NCBI GenBank assembly: GCA_954870475.1
Contig: OX940961.1
Span: forward strand, 24,424,765-24,488,764
Length of the DNA: 64,000 nucleotides
Direction of reading: 5' to 3'
DNA from: Euphrasia confusa
Taxonomy: Eukaryota; Streptophyta; Magnoliopsida; Lamiales; Orobanchaceae
In this document: in pieces, positions 34,963 to 46,515 of the stretch
How positions within the stretch are numbered: position 1 is the first letter of the stretch
Layout of the letters: every line of letters begins with the position of its first letter
The notes under the pieces: model-generated
Databases searched by the model: none
Told to the model about the DNA's origin: nothing
Seen by the model: only the letters and a program-made list of their open reading frames with translations
Position numbers and translations under genes: made by a program

Positions 34963-36783
34963 TGTTTTAGTTGTGTACTTAATGTCTAGATTTAAGTATC
35001 GATAAACTCCCGGTCATAGCATTTAACCTATTTAATTAAAAAACAATTATTTGCATTTAATTATTTATGCAAAATATAGTCCTGGATTTTATACGTTGTA
35101 GTTAGTATGGTGTGCATGGGCGCACAGAAGATCATACTATCGGTTACTCGTATTTAATCGAACAGTTGCTCACGACCTAGATGGACACGGACCAATCCAT
35201 CGGTATAGTCGTTGTGTGAGAGAGAAAATAATTTATCTTAATTATTTTATCACACTTGTACACTTGGTGTATTGGGCGGATCGCTTGAGATTTATTGATT
35301 AGGATTGCCTTGGATAATCAATTTAAATCTCAGAGTATTTTATTCTTAATCCCCGATATTATTGCGGGTGTGTATATTTAATATAAGTGACTTTGATTTT
35401 CCAAAGGAATTAACCGATTTAATTATTGGGTTAATTACCGGTTAAGTTGGGTCACTATATTTTATATACGACATGCCGTGAATATTTGACGGGAAAATGT
35501 ATCCCGTAAGGGTTGATAATATCCCCGAGATGAGTTCATAAGGAATTATTATGTAAACCCTGCAGGTGGATTTAATCCGCATAATAATTAAAGTTGAGCG
35601 GTACTATTCTCGGATATAAGAGATGAATAATATTTATTAAGCAATAAATAAATTTATTCATGGATATTTAAATCTTAAATACACGGAATAAATAATACTA
35701 CCGGAGAAATATTATTTGATATAATATGATTTAATATTGGGAGTGCAATTTTATTTATATAGTGGAAAATAAATAAAATTAATATTGATGAGGATTAATG
35801 GATTTGGGTTGGACCCAGTTTAATCTTCAATATTAGAAGCCCAATATTTAATCTCCTTATGATCCCCTACGTAGCCTATAAAAGCACTACATGGTCTTTA
35901 CTTTTCATAACATAAGATAACCTACGCCAATCATAAAGTCTTGGAGAGTGAAGGAGATCCATAGGAGTTCGATAGATCGTCGCCCACACGACGTTCGGAC
36001 GAGGTGCAAGGAATACGTGGGAAGATCGCAAGGTCATCAACGCGTTAATTCGTTTCTCCGTACAACGAATCGAAGGTAATAAATCATAAACCCTCTTTAT
36101 GATTTTGTGTGAATTGATTGTAGCGTATACATGAACACACGATCCGGGTAAACGTACGAACTTCGGGGACGGGGATTCGAGATCCCCGGCGAAGGTCGAG
36201 AAAACCCTCGGTGGGATCGAGGGTGGCGGCCGAACCCTAGGGTTCGACCGCCGGCGCGCGGTTGAAGGGATGAGCCCCGGCTGGACGCCGGGGCGTGGGG
36301 TCGACCTCGGGTCGACCGCCGGGGTTCGCCGTGGGCTGGTGCCACGGCGGGAGAACCCCAGCCCCTTCACCGGCGGCGTTGCGTGGAGAAACCCTCGGCT
36401 GGAGCCGAGGGGCGATCGAGCCCGTAAGCTCGATCGCGGGTATGCTACGGGGTCGCCCGTAGCTGCCCCGTATGTGCTACGGGTTCGCCCGTAGCGGGCG
36501 TACGGGGGCTGAGCCCTCCGCGAGCAGCGGGTTCATGGACCCGCTGCGGGGCTGCTACGAGCAGCCCCGGGGATGCCTCGCGCATCCCCAGCGATCATCG
36601 CGAGATGATCGCGAGCCCCGTGCGGGGGCTCGGCTGGATGCTCGCGGCCTTCGGGCCTCGCTGGGTGTTCGGTCGGGCCCCGGCTCGTGCGGTGGTTCGC
36701 GTTCGGATCTCCGGCGATGAGGGACTTCGGTCGGGTTATTATTTTCCGCAAATTTTAATAGCCCGGGATATCGATTTCCAACA
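34963..36783 (+). repeat. 3' LTR of copy B
   Basis: 1821 bp. It begins TGTTTTAG where sister copies have TGTTGGAG, ends TTTCCAACA, and is followed by the ggcgt duplication. It holds the complete hairpin string at 36205-36631, part of which is lost from the 5' LTR. Confidence 0.92.
36205..36631 (+). repeat. Hairpin string in 3' LTR of copy B
   Basis: This is a run of short perfect inverted repeats. Examples are the stem GCAGCGGGT/ACCCGCTGC at 36524-36547, GGGCT/AGCCC at 36506-36516, and GAGCCCC/GGGGCTC at 36613-36631. It lies in the transcribed part downstream of the TATA box. Confidence 0.85.
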
Positions 36784-37560
36784 GGCGTGGCTATTGAGAC
36801 ATGAGATGAGAAAGGGATTCTTATCAACCGAGAGTGACATTAGATGTCATTGACATGGGATGTCTACCTATCTTGGTTTTCTTAAGTTCGGACTCAGTCG
36901 GCTTAAGGATTCGCAAGATGAGGGTATTGGGATCGTTTTGTTCAAGGGAACAACGATATTAGATATCGATTGAACAAAATGGAATAAATAAGTAGCTTGT
37001 TAGACAACCTTATTTGTTTACCGCTTTGTGAATGTTTACATACTTTATTTATCTTACTTTAGAAGTTTATCATGTTAATTTCAACTCGATTCAAGTTTGG
37101 TTCAATTCTTGATTATGAAAAATTGAACAACATAAATTTTCTTGATTGACAACGTAATTTGAGGATGGTCCTCAAATACGAAGACAATGAAAATGTGTTA
37201 GATAACCACATCCTAAGATATCATTGAACAACTCAATAGCATGTTCAGGAAATATGCTAAGATTGAGCAGTTCTGAATGACCAGGGTCATTGCTTCAGCT
37301 AGGTTGGAAAAGGAGAAACCTATAGGGACCACATATGCAGCAAATGATTGGATAATTTGCTTTAAGTGATCTCCTAAATTTTTCTAAGATGATGAGTCGT
37401 CAATTAAAAAGGGGACCCTAAGAGGGATATTCTTATGATAAGGGATGAGGTATTCAAAAGAGCATGGGCAAGAAGGCTACTAGGGTTCCTAGGGAATCTG
37501 AATGCGTCTACTGCAAAGGTGTAGGACACTAATTGCAAAAATGTAGAAGTTCATGTTTAT
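36784..37560 (+). pseudogene. Gag relic of outer Copia element D, right of nested copy B
   Basis: The sequence begins with the second copy of ggcgt, the duplication made by B. Shifting frames give UBN2-gag-like pieces (MTRVIASARLEKEKPIG near 37280) and a damaged zinc knuckle near 37498-37545 (CVYCKGVGH, stop, LQKC). Many stops and frameshifts make it older than the A/B/C copies. No protease or pol follows. Confidence 0.6.
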
Positions 37561-37564
37561 TCAA

Positions 37565-37752
37565 TTTTAAAACAAATGCCTAATTTGTCTTTCATATGAT
37601 GGATTCTAAATTTAGGATTATTTTCACCTCGGGGAGTGATTTAATCCAAAACACTTAGTTCATCAATGACACAAATTAGAGACCTTCGAGCCATGGGATG
37701 GCGTTAGTCGATTCTCTGGTTGGCTCACTCATATTTTATGAGAGATAGGACT
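37565..37752 (+). repeat. Diverged fragment of the A/B/C family leader
   Basis: AATGCCTAATTTGTCTTTC, then CCTCGGGGAGTG, then GACACAAATTAGAGACCTTCG parallel copy A at 45168-45345, with many differences. It follows the D gag relic directly, which suggests that D is a distant relative or that the two were joined by deletion. Confidence 0.6.
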
Positions 37753-37859
37753 TTATTCATGTATTATATGTTGTGTATAAATAGAGTAGAATTCATGATG
37801 AAATGGAGTAGAATATGATCATAAATAGAGTAAAATACACTACTAAATGCAGTAGAACT

Positions 37860-39720
37860 CATTAGATCATGCTGTCGCCCACGATTATAGATTGCCTCCC
37901 TCGATCGTTCACCGCCGAAGGCGGTGACCCGCCGAAGGGCGGCCGTGATCGTTGCCTCCCTTGATTATTGTTTGTCACCCTCGATTATTGTTTCAACTTC
38001 GATACAAGACCTTTCGATACAAGACCCCCCCTTTTATCCCTTTATTAAAATTCTGATCCACCGAAGGTGGCCGTAATCATTCACCTCCCACGATTATTGT
38101 TGTCTCCCTCGATTATTGTAGAATTCATCAATAAATGGAGTAGAATAGGACACAAAATAGAGTAGAATGCACTACTAAATGTAGTAGAACTCATTACAAC
38201 AAGGTAATGTCCTCGATTATTGTTGCATCCCTCGATTATTGTTGCCACTTCGATACAAGACCTTTCGATACAAAACCCCCCTTTATCCCTTTATTAAAAT
38301 TCTAAAGCCGCCGAAGGTGGCCGTAATCATTCTTCTCAATCGATTATTGTTGCCTCCCTCGATTATTGTTCGCCTCTCTCGATTATTGTTGCCACTTCGA
38401 TACAAGACCTTTCGATACAAGACCCCCCCCCCCCTTTATCCCTTTATTAAAATTCTGAAGCCGCCGAAGGTGGCCGTAATCATTGTTTGCCTCCCTCGAT
38501 TATTGTTGCCACTTCGATACAAGACCTTTGGATACAAGACCTTTCGATACAAGACCCCCACCCTTTATCCCTTTATTAAAATTCTGAAGCCGCCGAAGGT
38601 GGCCGTAATCATTGTTTGCCTCCATCGATTATTGTTGCCTCCCTCGATTATTGTTGTCACTTCGATACAAGACCTTTCGATACAAACCCCCCCTTTATCC
38701 CTTTATTAAAATTCTGAAGCCGCCGAAGGTGGCCGTAATCATTGTTTGCCTCCCTCGATTATTGTTGCCACTTCGATTATTGTTGCCACTTCGATACAAG
38801 ACCTTTCGATACAAGACCCACCATTTATCCCTTTATTAAAATTCTGAAGCCGCCGAAGGTGGCCGTAATCATTATTTTCCTCCCTCGATTATTGTTGCCA
38901 CTTCGATTATTGTTGCCACTTCGATACAAGACCTTTCGATACAAGATCCCCCCACCCCCCTTATCCCTTTATTAAAATTCTGAAGCCGCCGAAGGTGACC
39001 GTAATCATTGTTTGCCTCCTTCTATTATTGTTGCCACTTCGATTATTGTTGCCACTTCGATACAATACCTTTCGATACAAGACCCCCCCTTATCCCTTTA
39101 TTAAAATTTTGAAGCCGCCGAAGGTGGTCATTATCATTGTTTGCCTGCCTCGATTATTGTTGCCTCCCTCGATTATTGTTGCCACTTTGATACAAGACCT
39201 TTCGATACAAGACCTTTCGATACAAGACCCCCCCCCTTTATCCCTTTATTAAAATTCTGAAGCCGCCGAAGGTGGATGTAATCATTGTTTGCCTCCCTCG
39301 ATTATTGTTGCCACTTTGATTATTGTTCCCACTTCGATACAAGACCTTTCGATACAAACCCCCCCCCCCCTTATCCCTTTATTAAAATTCTGAAGCAGAC
39401 GAAGGTGGCCGTAATCATTCTCCTCCATCGATTATTGTTGCCTCCCTCCATTATTGTAGAATTCATCAATAAATGGAGTAGAATTAGATATGGAATAAAG
39501 TAGAATGCACTACTAAATGCAGTAGAACTCATTATAATAAGATAATTTCCTCGATTATTGTTTGCCTCCCTCGATTATTGTTGCCTACCTCGATTATTTT
39601 TTCCACTTCAATACAAGACCCCCCCTGTGTTCCTTTATAATTGAGGGAGATGAACAATCACGGCCGCCTTCGGCGGCCGTGATCGTTCACCTCTCTCGAT
39701 TATTGTTCGCCTCCCTCAAT
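37860..39720. repeat. Minisatellite of about ten 115-150 bp units
   Basis: Units contain CTCGATTATTGTTGCC, one or two copies of TTCGATACAAGACC, a poly-C run, TTTATCCCTTTATTAAAATTCTGAAG and CCGCCGAAGGTGGCCGTAATCA. The TTATTAAAATT core occurs near 38042, 38290, 38444, 38572, 38701, 38831, 38968, 39098, 39245 and 39379. An AT-rich flank with GTAGAATTCATCAATAAATG occurs near 38107 and 39449. Open frames across it are repeat artefacts. Confidence 0.85.
39661..39683. repeat. GC-rich hairpin at the end of the minisatellite
   Basis: The inverted repeat ACGGCCGCC / GGCGGCCGT with loop TTC. A looser version (CCGCCGAAGGCGG) is near 37910. Confidence 0.8.
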
Positions 39721-40183
39721 TAGGGTTTAGGGGTTATTTTTAGGGATTAGGGTTTAGGGCTTATTTTTAGGGTTTATGGTAGATTATATTATTCATTACA
39801 GTAAAATCAATTATCAAACAGAGTACAATGTAATTTAAAAATAGAGTAATAATCAAAATTGAGGAGACTATGTTTATAAGTAGTGTAGAATACATTACTG
39901 AATGGTGTAGAATGCATAAAGATAGTACAATCAAGAAATACATTTTTCAAATTCCAATCCAACTTCAGCAAATTCATATTCAGAATTCAGATGTAATCAA
40001 CAGCACCCATGCTCAGTTTTAAATACAACTTGAACAATTTCAAATACAACTTCCATAAAATACAACTTCCACAATTTCAAATACAACTTCAATACAATAA
40101 ACTGAACTAAATGCCCTAATCAAATCAACACATGTTCAAATATGTTCAAATACTCAGAAACCATGCTCAGATTGTTGAATGTT
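39720..40183. other. Non-coding stretch with short TTTAGGG-like repeats
   Basis: At 39720-39776 several degenerate TTAGGGTTTAGGG motifs occur. The rest is AT-rich sequence flanking the Ulp1 relic, and no gene is seen. Confidence 0.5.
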
Positions 40184-41859
40184 CTATCCTTGTTTCAGAA
40201 CTTCATGCTCAATAGATGCATTCTCTCTTGCTCTTCTTGCGACTTCTTTTCTCAACTCATTCAACTCTGTCATGATGATAGCAGAACAATATTTCACTCT
40301 AAGGATCTTCAGCAAATCACTATCCTGTTTGAAAAATAAAATAAATATTTCAGAAATAGTATTGACCATAATCAATCATATTTATTGTTTAATCACTCTT
40401 TTTCATTACATTTCTTGAATTTGTATTTTTTGTAACTCAACTTAATGATGAACAAAGCAAACACTGCAAATTACATGTAGATACAAGCATCACAGTAACA
40501 ACATCATTCAAAGTCATTAATTATCAAATAATTGTGATTCCTACTAAAGTTCCCTAACATAGATTCTATGTTTCACTGATAATTCCATGATTTACTGAGA
40601 ATTCCATTATTTATACTTACCAAATCATTCCATGTTTTACTGAGAATTATCTGTTTTACTCTACTATAATTCACGGTACAAAATTCACAAAAACATAGAC
40701 AAAGATGGCATCACAACTTGCAAAACACAATTAATATTAATATACTACTTAGAAGTCCCAATTTAGGACAGAACTTGAATTTAGGAAATAACTGTGTTGA
40801 GTAAATTTTGAAGAAAGTAAACACTGCAAATTACATTTTGATACAATCATCACAGTAGCGACATACAAGTTCACAAATCACAGTAGAATATAGGTTCCAT
40901 GTTTTAGTGAACACAATTCAGAATTCACAATTGACAATTCAAACAGGATTGAAAAGCAAATAGAGGTGAATGAGCTTGAAGATTACCTTGTTTTTTTTTT
41001 AAACCGCATTCCCACTTCTCATCACCCTTGTAGGTTTCCATGTGTCTCATGCAGTAAACACCACAGTCAGTGTAGTTGTCCTTGTAGCGCCATGCCATTT
41101 TGAGATTGGTTTGCTTGAAGTTGATAACTTCCTTGTTCAGCTTCTTCTTCTTCCTTTTCAGGTAGGAAGCAAACTTGAATTGCTGTAGAATCAGAGCATT
41201 CATTCAATTCTTATTAATAACAAACCACTATTTAACATAAGAATCAGAGCAGAGTACATCACAATTCAGTGTAGAATATGTTCAAATACTGTGTAGATTC
41301 ACATTTTCACATTATAATTCACTCAATGCATACTAATTAAACCTTGTCTGAATTCTATTGATCATAATAAAAAAAAATAACATCTGAAACAGAGGATAAT
41401 TCATTTCAAATTAGTGTAGAATCTGTACCAAATCTATGTTGATGTCCCCGTAACGTTCTAAGCATTTCACACTGCCCGGGAGTGGCTTGTTGTCGATTAT
41501 TTCAACCATCTCATTCTGGAAATTGAAGCACAAGGTCCAGAAATATGCATCGTCTATGACCGCAAAGAATATATGTACATTCAAATATTAAAAAACATTA
41601 GTATGTTGTTTTAGACTTCACTACAAAACGTCTATCAAGGTCTACTTACCAGGGCTGCATCCTCAATGTCTAGGTTTCAATTGCATCTCAGCTCATCATC
41701 TATAATGTTTCCAAAACATTTTAGGGTATCGTCATCATTGTCCTTTGGATGTGAAATCAGTTGCTGTTTTTTGAATAATAATTAGATATGCGTCTCCAAT
41801 GAATTCCTTGTTTTAAAATGCATATTATTTTTACTTACATATGCAGCTGTCGTGAAGAA

Positions 41860-43780
41860 TGTTGGAGTTGTGTACTTAATGTCTAGATTTAAGTACCGGT
41901 AAACTCCCGGTCATGGCATTTAACCTATTTAATTAATGAACAATTATTTGCATTTAATTAATTATGCAAAAATATAGTCCTGGATTTTATACGTTGTAGT
42001 TAGTATGGTGGGGCATGGGCACACAGAAGATCATACTATCGGTTACTCGTATTTAATCGAACAGTTGCTCACGACCTAGATGGACACGGACCAATCCATC
42101 GGTATAGTCGTTGTGTGAGAGAGAAAATAATTTATCTTAATTATTTTATCACACTTGTACACTTGGTGTATTGGGCGGATCGCTTGAGATTTATTGATTA
42201 GGATTGCCTTGGATAATCAATTTAAGTCTCAGAGTATTTTATTCTTAATCCCCGATATTATTGCGGGTGTGTATATTTGATATAAGTGACTTTGATTTAC
42301 CAAAGGAATTAACCGATTTAATTATTGGGTTAATTACCGGTTAAGTTGGGTCACTATATTTTATATACGACATGCCGTGAATACTTGACGGGAAAGTGTA
42401 TCCCGTAAGGGTTGATAATATCCCCGAGATGAGTTCATAAGGAATTATTATGTAAACCCTGCAGGTGGATTTAATCCGCATAATAATTAAAGTTGAACGG
42501 TACTAGTCTCGGATATAAGAAATGAATAATATTTATTGAGCAATAAATAAATTTATTCATGGATATTTAAATCTTAAATACACGGAATAAATAATACTAA
42601 GATGGAGAAATATTATTTGATATAATATGGAATAATATTGGGAGTGCAATTTTATTTATATAGTGGAAAATAAATAAAATTAATATTGATAAGAATTAAT
42701 AGATTTGGGTTGGACCCAATTTAATTTTCAATATTGAAGCCCAATATTTATTCTCCTTATGATCCCCTACGTAGCCTATATAAGCACTACATGGTCTTCA
42801 CTTTAAAGAGAGAATTAATTGACCTACGCCAATCATAAAATCTCGAGAGTGGGGAGGATCCATAGTGTTCGATAGATCGTCGCCCACACGACGTTCGGAC
42901 GAGGTGCAAGGAATACGCGGGAAGGTCACAAGGTCATCAACCGAATTCGTTTCTCCGTACAACGAATCGAAGGTAAAATCATAAACCCTCTTTTATGATT
43001 TCGTGTGAATTAATCGTAGTAAATACATGAACACACGATCCGGGTAAACGTACGAGCTTCGGGGACGGGGATTCGAGATCCCCGGCGAAGGTCGAGAAGC
43101 CCTCGATGGGATCGAGGGGGGCGGCCGAACCCTAGGGTTCGACCGCCGGCGCGCGGACGAAGAGGATGAGCCCCGGCTGGACGCCGGGGCGTGGGGTCGA
43201 CCTCGGGTCGACCACCGGGGTTCGCCGTGGGCTGGTGCCACGGCGGATGGACCCCAGCCCTCACCGTCCGGCGGCGTCGCGCGGAGGAGCCCTCGGCTGG
43301 AGCCGAGGGGCGATCGAGCCCGTGAGCTCGATCGCGGGTGTGCTACGGGGTCACCCGTAGCTGCCCTGTATGCGCTACGGGTTCGCCCGTAGCGGGCGTA
43401 CGGGGTTGAACCCCGCCGCGAGCAGCGAGTCGTGGACTCGCTGCGGGGCTGCTACGAGCAGCCCCGGGGATGCCTCGCGCATCCCCAGCGATCATCGCGA
43501 GATGATCGCGAGCCCCGTGCGGGGGCTCGGCTGGACGCTCGCGGCCTTCGGGCCTCGCTGGGTGTTCGGTCGGGCCCCGGCTCGTGCGGTGGTTCGCGTT
43601 CGTGGATTCGGCTCGCGGGAGAAAATCGGCTGGGGGCGGGCTGCGTGTCTTCGAGCGCGTAGTCTCCAAAGGTCGGACTCCTGCGGATGAGTCGGGAATC
43701 CAATCTCCGGCGATGAAGGATTTCGGTCGGGCTATCGGTTCCGCATAAATTTTAATAGCCCGGGATATCGATTTCCAACA
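41860..43780 (+). repeat. 5' LTR of copy A
   Basis: TGTTGG...CCAACA, 1921 bp: AT-rich U3, TATATAAG at 42777-42784, then the GC-rich hairpin string. Confidence 0.95.
43100..43528 (+). repeat. Hairpin string in 5' LTR of copy A
   Basis: I counted about fifteen perfect inverted repeats: 43100, 43126, 43170, 43195, 43223, 43290, 43310 (10-bp stem), 43342, 43374, 43401, 43422 (10-bp stem), 43445, 43466, 43488 and 43510-43528. The last five lie end to end with at most one spacer base. Loops are 2-7 nt. The string is about 300-750 nt downstream of the TATA box and upstream of the PBS, so it would be in the 5' untranslated RNA. A near-identical copy is in the 3' LTR at 50137-50565. Confidence 0.88.
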
Positions 43781-43782
43781 AT

Positions 43783-43794
43783 TGGTATCAGAGC
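43783..43794 (+). other. Primer-binding site, copy A
   Basis: TGGTATCAGAGC two bases after the 5' LTR. Confidence 0.93.
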
Positions 43795-45867
43795 GTTTGG
43801 TTTCGTGTTCATGTATATGCTCGATTATTGTTCTACCTTGCAGGATTTCCGGCTATCATGGTTGGATTTAATTAATTATTGTTTATTAATTAATTATCAT
43901 GATTATTAAACTCTCGGACATGTCGAGATTCGTTTTGTGTGGATGAATGTTTGTAATAGTAAAAATTCGGGGGTTGACCGAATTTAGGATTTATTATTAC
44001 GCACTTTATTTTCCGGAAAATGTATAGGGTCGATTTCATGTATAGAATCGATACCGGAATTGTAATTTAAATTATTGTATTTTTAATTACGTTGGTTCGA
44101 TGTTGAGACGATCGCCGGAAGACGAAGAAAGTGTGACGAAGAAGACAATGGACGAAGGGGCCGATCATCCCCATGATCGACCCCATGGATCGATCGCCGG
44201 ACGAGGGGCTGTCCGTGGGAGCTCCCGGCCACGCCGGCCACCGGTGGTGGTGGCGCGTGGGCTGGGGGCGGCGGCGGTGCTCCTCCCGGGCGGCGGTCGA
44301 CGGTGGGGGTGGTACGGGGACTCCCAACCCGTGCTACTCCTACCATAATCCAACTTTCCTAATTAATTCGGTTTTCCTATTTGAGTACTTTCCTTTTAGG
44401 AAACTCTCATGGATTAGGAAAAGAATTAATTTAAATTAATTTTATTTCTATTGATTTATTTCCTTCATGGAATTATTCATAGATTAGAAGTTTAATTAAT
44501 TTAGTACTAAATTTATTTATTTTTCCTATTTGATTATTCCTACATGGGAATATTCATGGATTAGGAATAAAAATAAATTTGGAAAGTAGTGAGTCCTAAT
44601 TTATTTATTTCCTTATTCTATTATAGGAGTCTTCTAGAATATTCCGAGTTTAACTTGGATAGATTATTCTAGAGATTTAATAGAATTAGAAAGGAAGATA
44701 AATAAATAAAAATATTAATAATATTTAATTTTATTTTTGATATATTCAATTGACTTAATTTTTGAATTAAGTAACTTTTGGATTAATTGAAAATAAATAG
44801 ACTTAAATATTGGAAATTAATATTCTCGTCACATGGAGCATTCAAGAAACGAAGACTGAAGACTAGAGGATGCATATGAAGATAAAGCCATGATAGTCGG
44901 GAAAATAATTTCTCTAGCATTATTTTTGACTATGTGATCTATGTGCTTTATTGCTTTCATGCATGCTATATGTGTTTATTTTATGCACTAGATAGCGTAT
45001 CCCTTTGTTATAAAAAGCTAAGTGGGAGAGGGGATGGAAACATTCCCATGGTCTCCATTACTGTTCTCTTGGTGACTCTTATGGACTTTCGAAGTTCGTA
45101 TAGACGAGTCATTGGAGGAGAATTCTTGTAATTCCTTTTACAAGAAACATTGATCGAGTTTATCAAACAATGCCTAATTTGTCTTTCTGAAACTGACTTC
45201 AAGTCGACTCATTCTCACCCCGGGGAGTGGAATGGAGCCAAAGCCACTTGGTCATGTGGATGACACAAATTAGAGACTTTCGTGCCATTCTTTGATAGGT
45301 GGGTCGTTTGTCTGCTCGGCTCCCTCATTTATGAGAGATAGGGTCGCTCGCATGGTGAATCACTGGTTAGAAACTTCGAGTTTCACTTATGATTCTCCGA
45401 GTCTTGATTTACAAAATCTAATGGATCTTGTAATTGGGAGTCAATTATAAAAGTCTCTTAGTGTAGTAAACGTCCACACCACGTGGCTTGCTATGCTAAC
45501 GGATTTTGGATTAATTGATGTAGACAGTTATAAGTGATTGTGAAGAGTTGTGAAATTATCGTAAACGTCCACACCACGTGGCTTGCGGTGATGTAGCAAT
45601 TCCAAACGATTTACTTTAGTGCTGAGTAATGGTTTACACTTAGATACGCATTATAGTATTCTTCCCCACGAAGTTACGCTATAATTGATGTATGACCAAA
45701 GAAAATCTAATTACTAAATCATTTGGGTGGGTAAACGTCCACACCACGTGGCTTGCCTTACCTGATGGGATTTTAGATGTGATTAGTAATTTAATGATGT
45801 TATTCCAGGGAGATAACATCGGATATTAAATTAATTGTTTGTTTAAATGTGCTTATAGGTTTAGAGA
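43795..45867 (+). other. 5' leader of copy A
   Basis: About 2.1 kb without a convincing protein. A GC-rich part at 44100-44340, an AT-rich part, then the three 26-bp repeats. Parallel to B and C leaders. Confidence 0.7.
45476..45756 (+). repeat. Three dispersed 26-bp leader repeats, copy A
   Basis: Copies at 45476-45501, 45561-45586 and 45731-45756 are identical to those of copy B, ahead of gag at 45868. Confidence 0.92.
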
Positions 45868-46515
45868 ATGTCTATGAATCCACTTGAGATGATTATTGAG
45901 GAATTTGACGCACTGGTTCCACACTGTGTTGAATGGAAAGAAGAGTTAGACATTGCTCAGACTGCAAAGGAGTACAAAGATGTACTCAGTGAAACTTGTC
46001 CTCCTGGACTCACCATTAACTCAACTGAGGATGAGATTTTTGACTTTGAAAAATGGGAGAGTGCTCGTTCACTAGCCATTAATCATGATGTCATGCTCAA
46101 ACTCAAGTTGCTGTTTGGACATGATGGGGAGGCTAGAAAAGAGGCGATGAGGATACTCGTAAAGATCTGTTACTTCGATGAAACACTTGATCATGTTTTT
46201 GAGATGATGGATCTTTTGGACGAGTTGAAACAATCGCAAGCTCTTATAGCCAAAGCCAAAGGTTTCGGACCTAAAGGCAAAGGAAAGGAGAAGAAGACAA
46301 GGGGGTCCGGTGGTCCTAAGGGACTTGGACCAAAGGGTGGGATAAAGAAGCCTTCTGGCAAACATCCCCAAGGAAAGCAGTCTGAGTACTGGGGGTCTAC
46401 ATCTTGTCCTCTCAAAGGTACGAATTTTTCTTTAGTCGTAAAACATAGTCAGCGGTATTATCTACCAGAATTCTGGTGTGTAGATATGGAACCACTGACG
46501 GTATGTGCATTCTAA
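45868..46515 (+). pseudogene. Shortened Copia gag, copy A
   Basis: An open frame of 215 codons starts MSMNPLEMIIEEFDALVPHC. Like copy B it lacks the middle of gag, keeps FGHDGEARKEAMRI and MMDLLDELKQSQALIAKAKG, and has KHPQGKQSEYWGSTSC where the zinc knuckle should be. It reads on into the ruined protease (PEFWCVDMEP) before its stop. It is open and very similar to B, so the shortened form was inherited, not decayed separately. Confidence 0.72.

Larger units (their letters stand above)
13698..36783 (+). mobile_element. Copia LTR retrotransposon copy B (interrupted by H and C)
   Basis: The ends are TGTTGG...CCAACA and the flanking 5-bp duplication is ggcgt (13693-13697 and 36784-36788). The 5' LTR is 13698-21008, broken by array H at 15113-20732; the PBS is at 21011. 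The internal region is split by copy C (22038-30874). The gag relic is at 31887, the polypurine tract at 34952 and the 3' LTR at 34963-36783. Without the nested elements the copy is about 8.6 kb. It lies within element D, so D is older than B, and B is older than C and H. Confidence 0.9.

Noticed and set aside
38239..39503. Open frames rich in LLLPLRYKTFRYKT-like repeats
   Set aside because: They follow the minisatellite unit, have no start context or domain, and break where unit length changes.
37860..39720. CRISPR-like array
   Set aside because: Unit lengths vary, spacers are not unique, and the context is a plant genome.
39720..39776. Telomere or interstitial telomeric block
   Set aside because: There are only a few degenerate TTTAGGG-like motifs, separated by other sequence.
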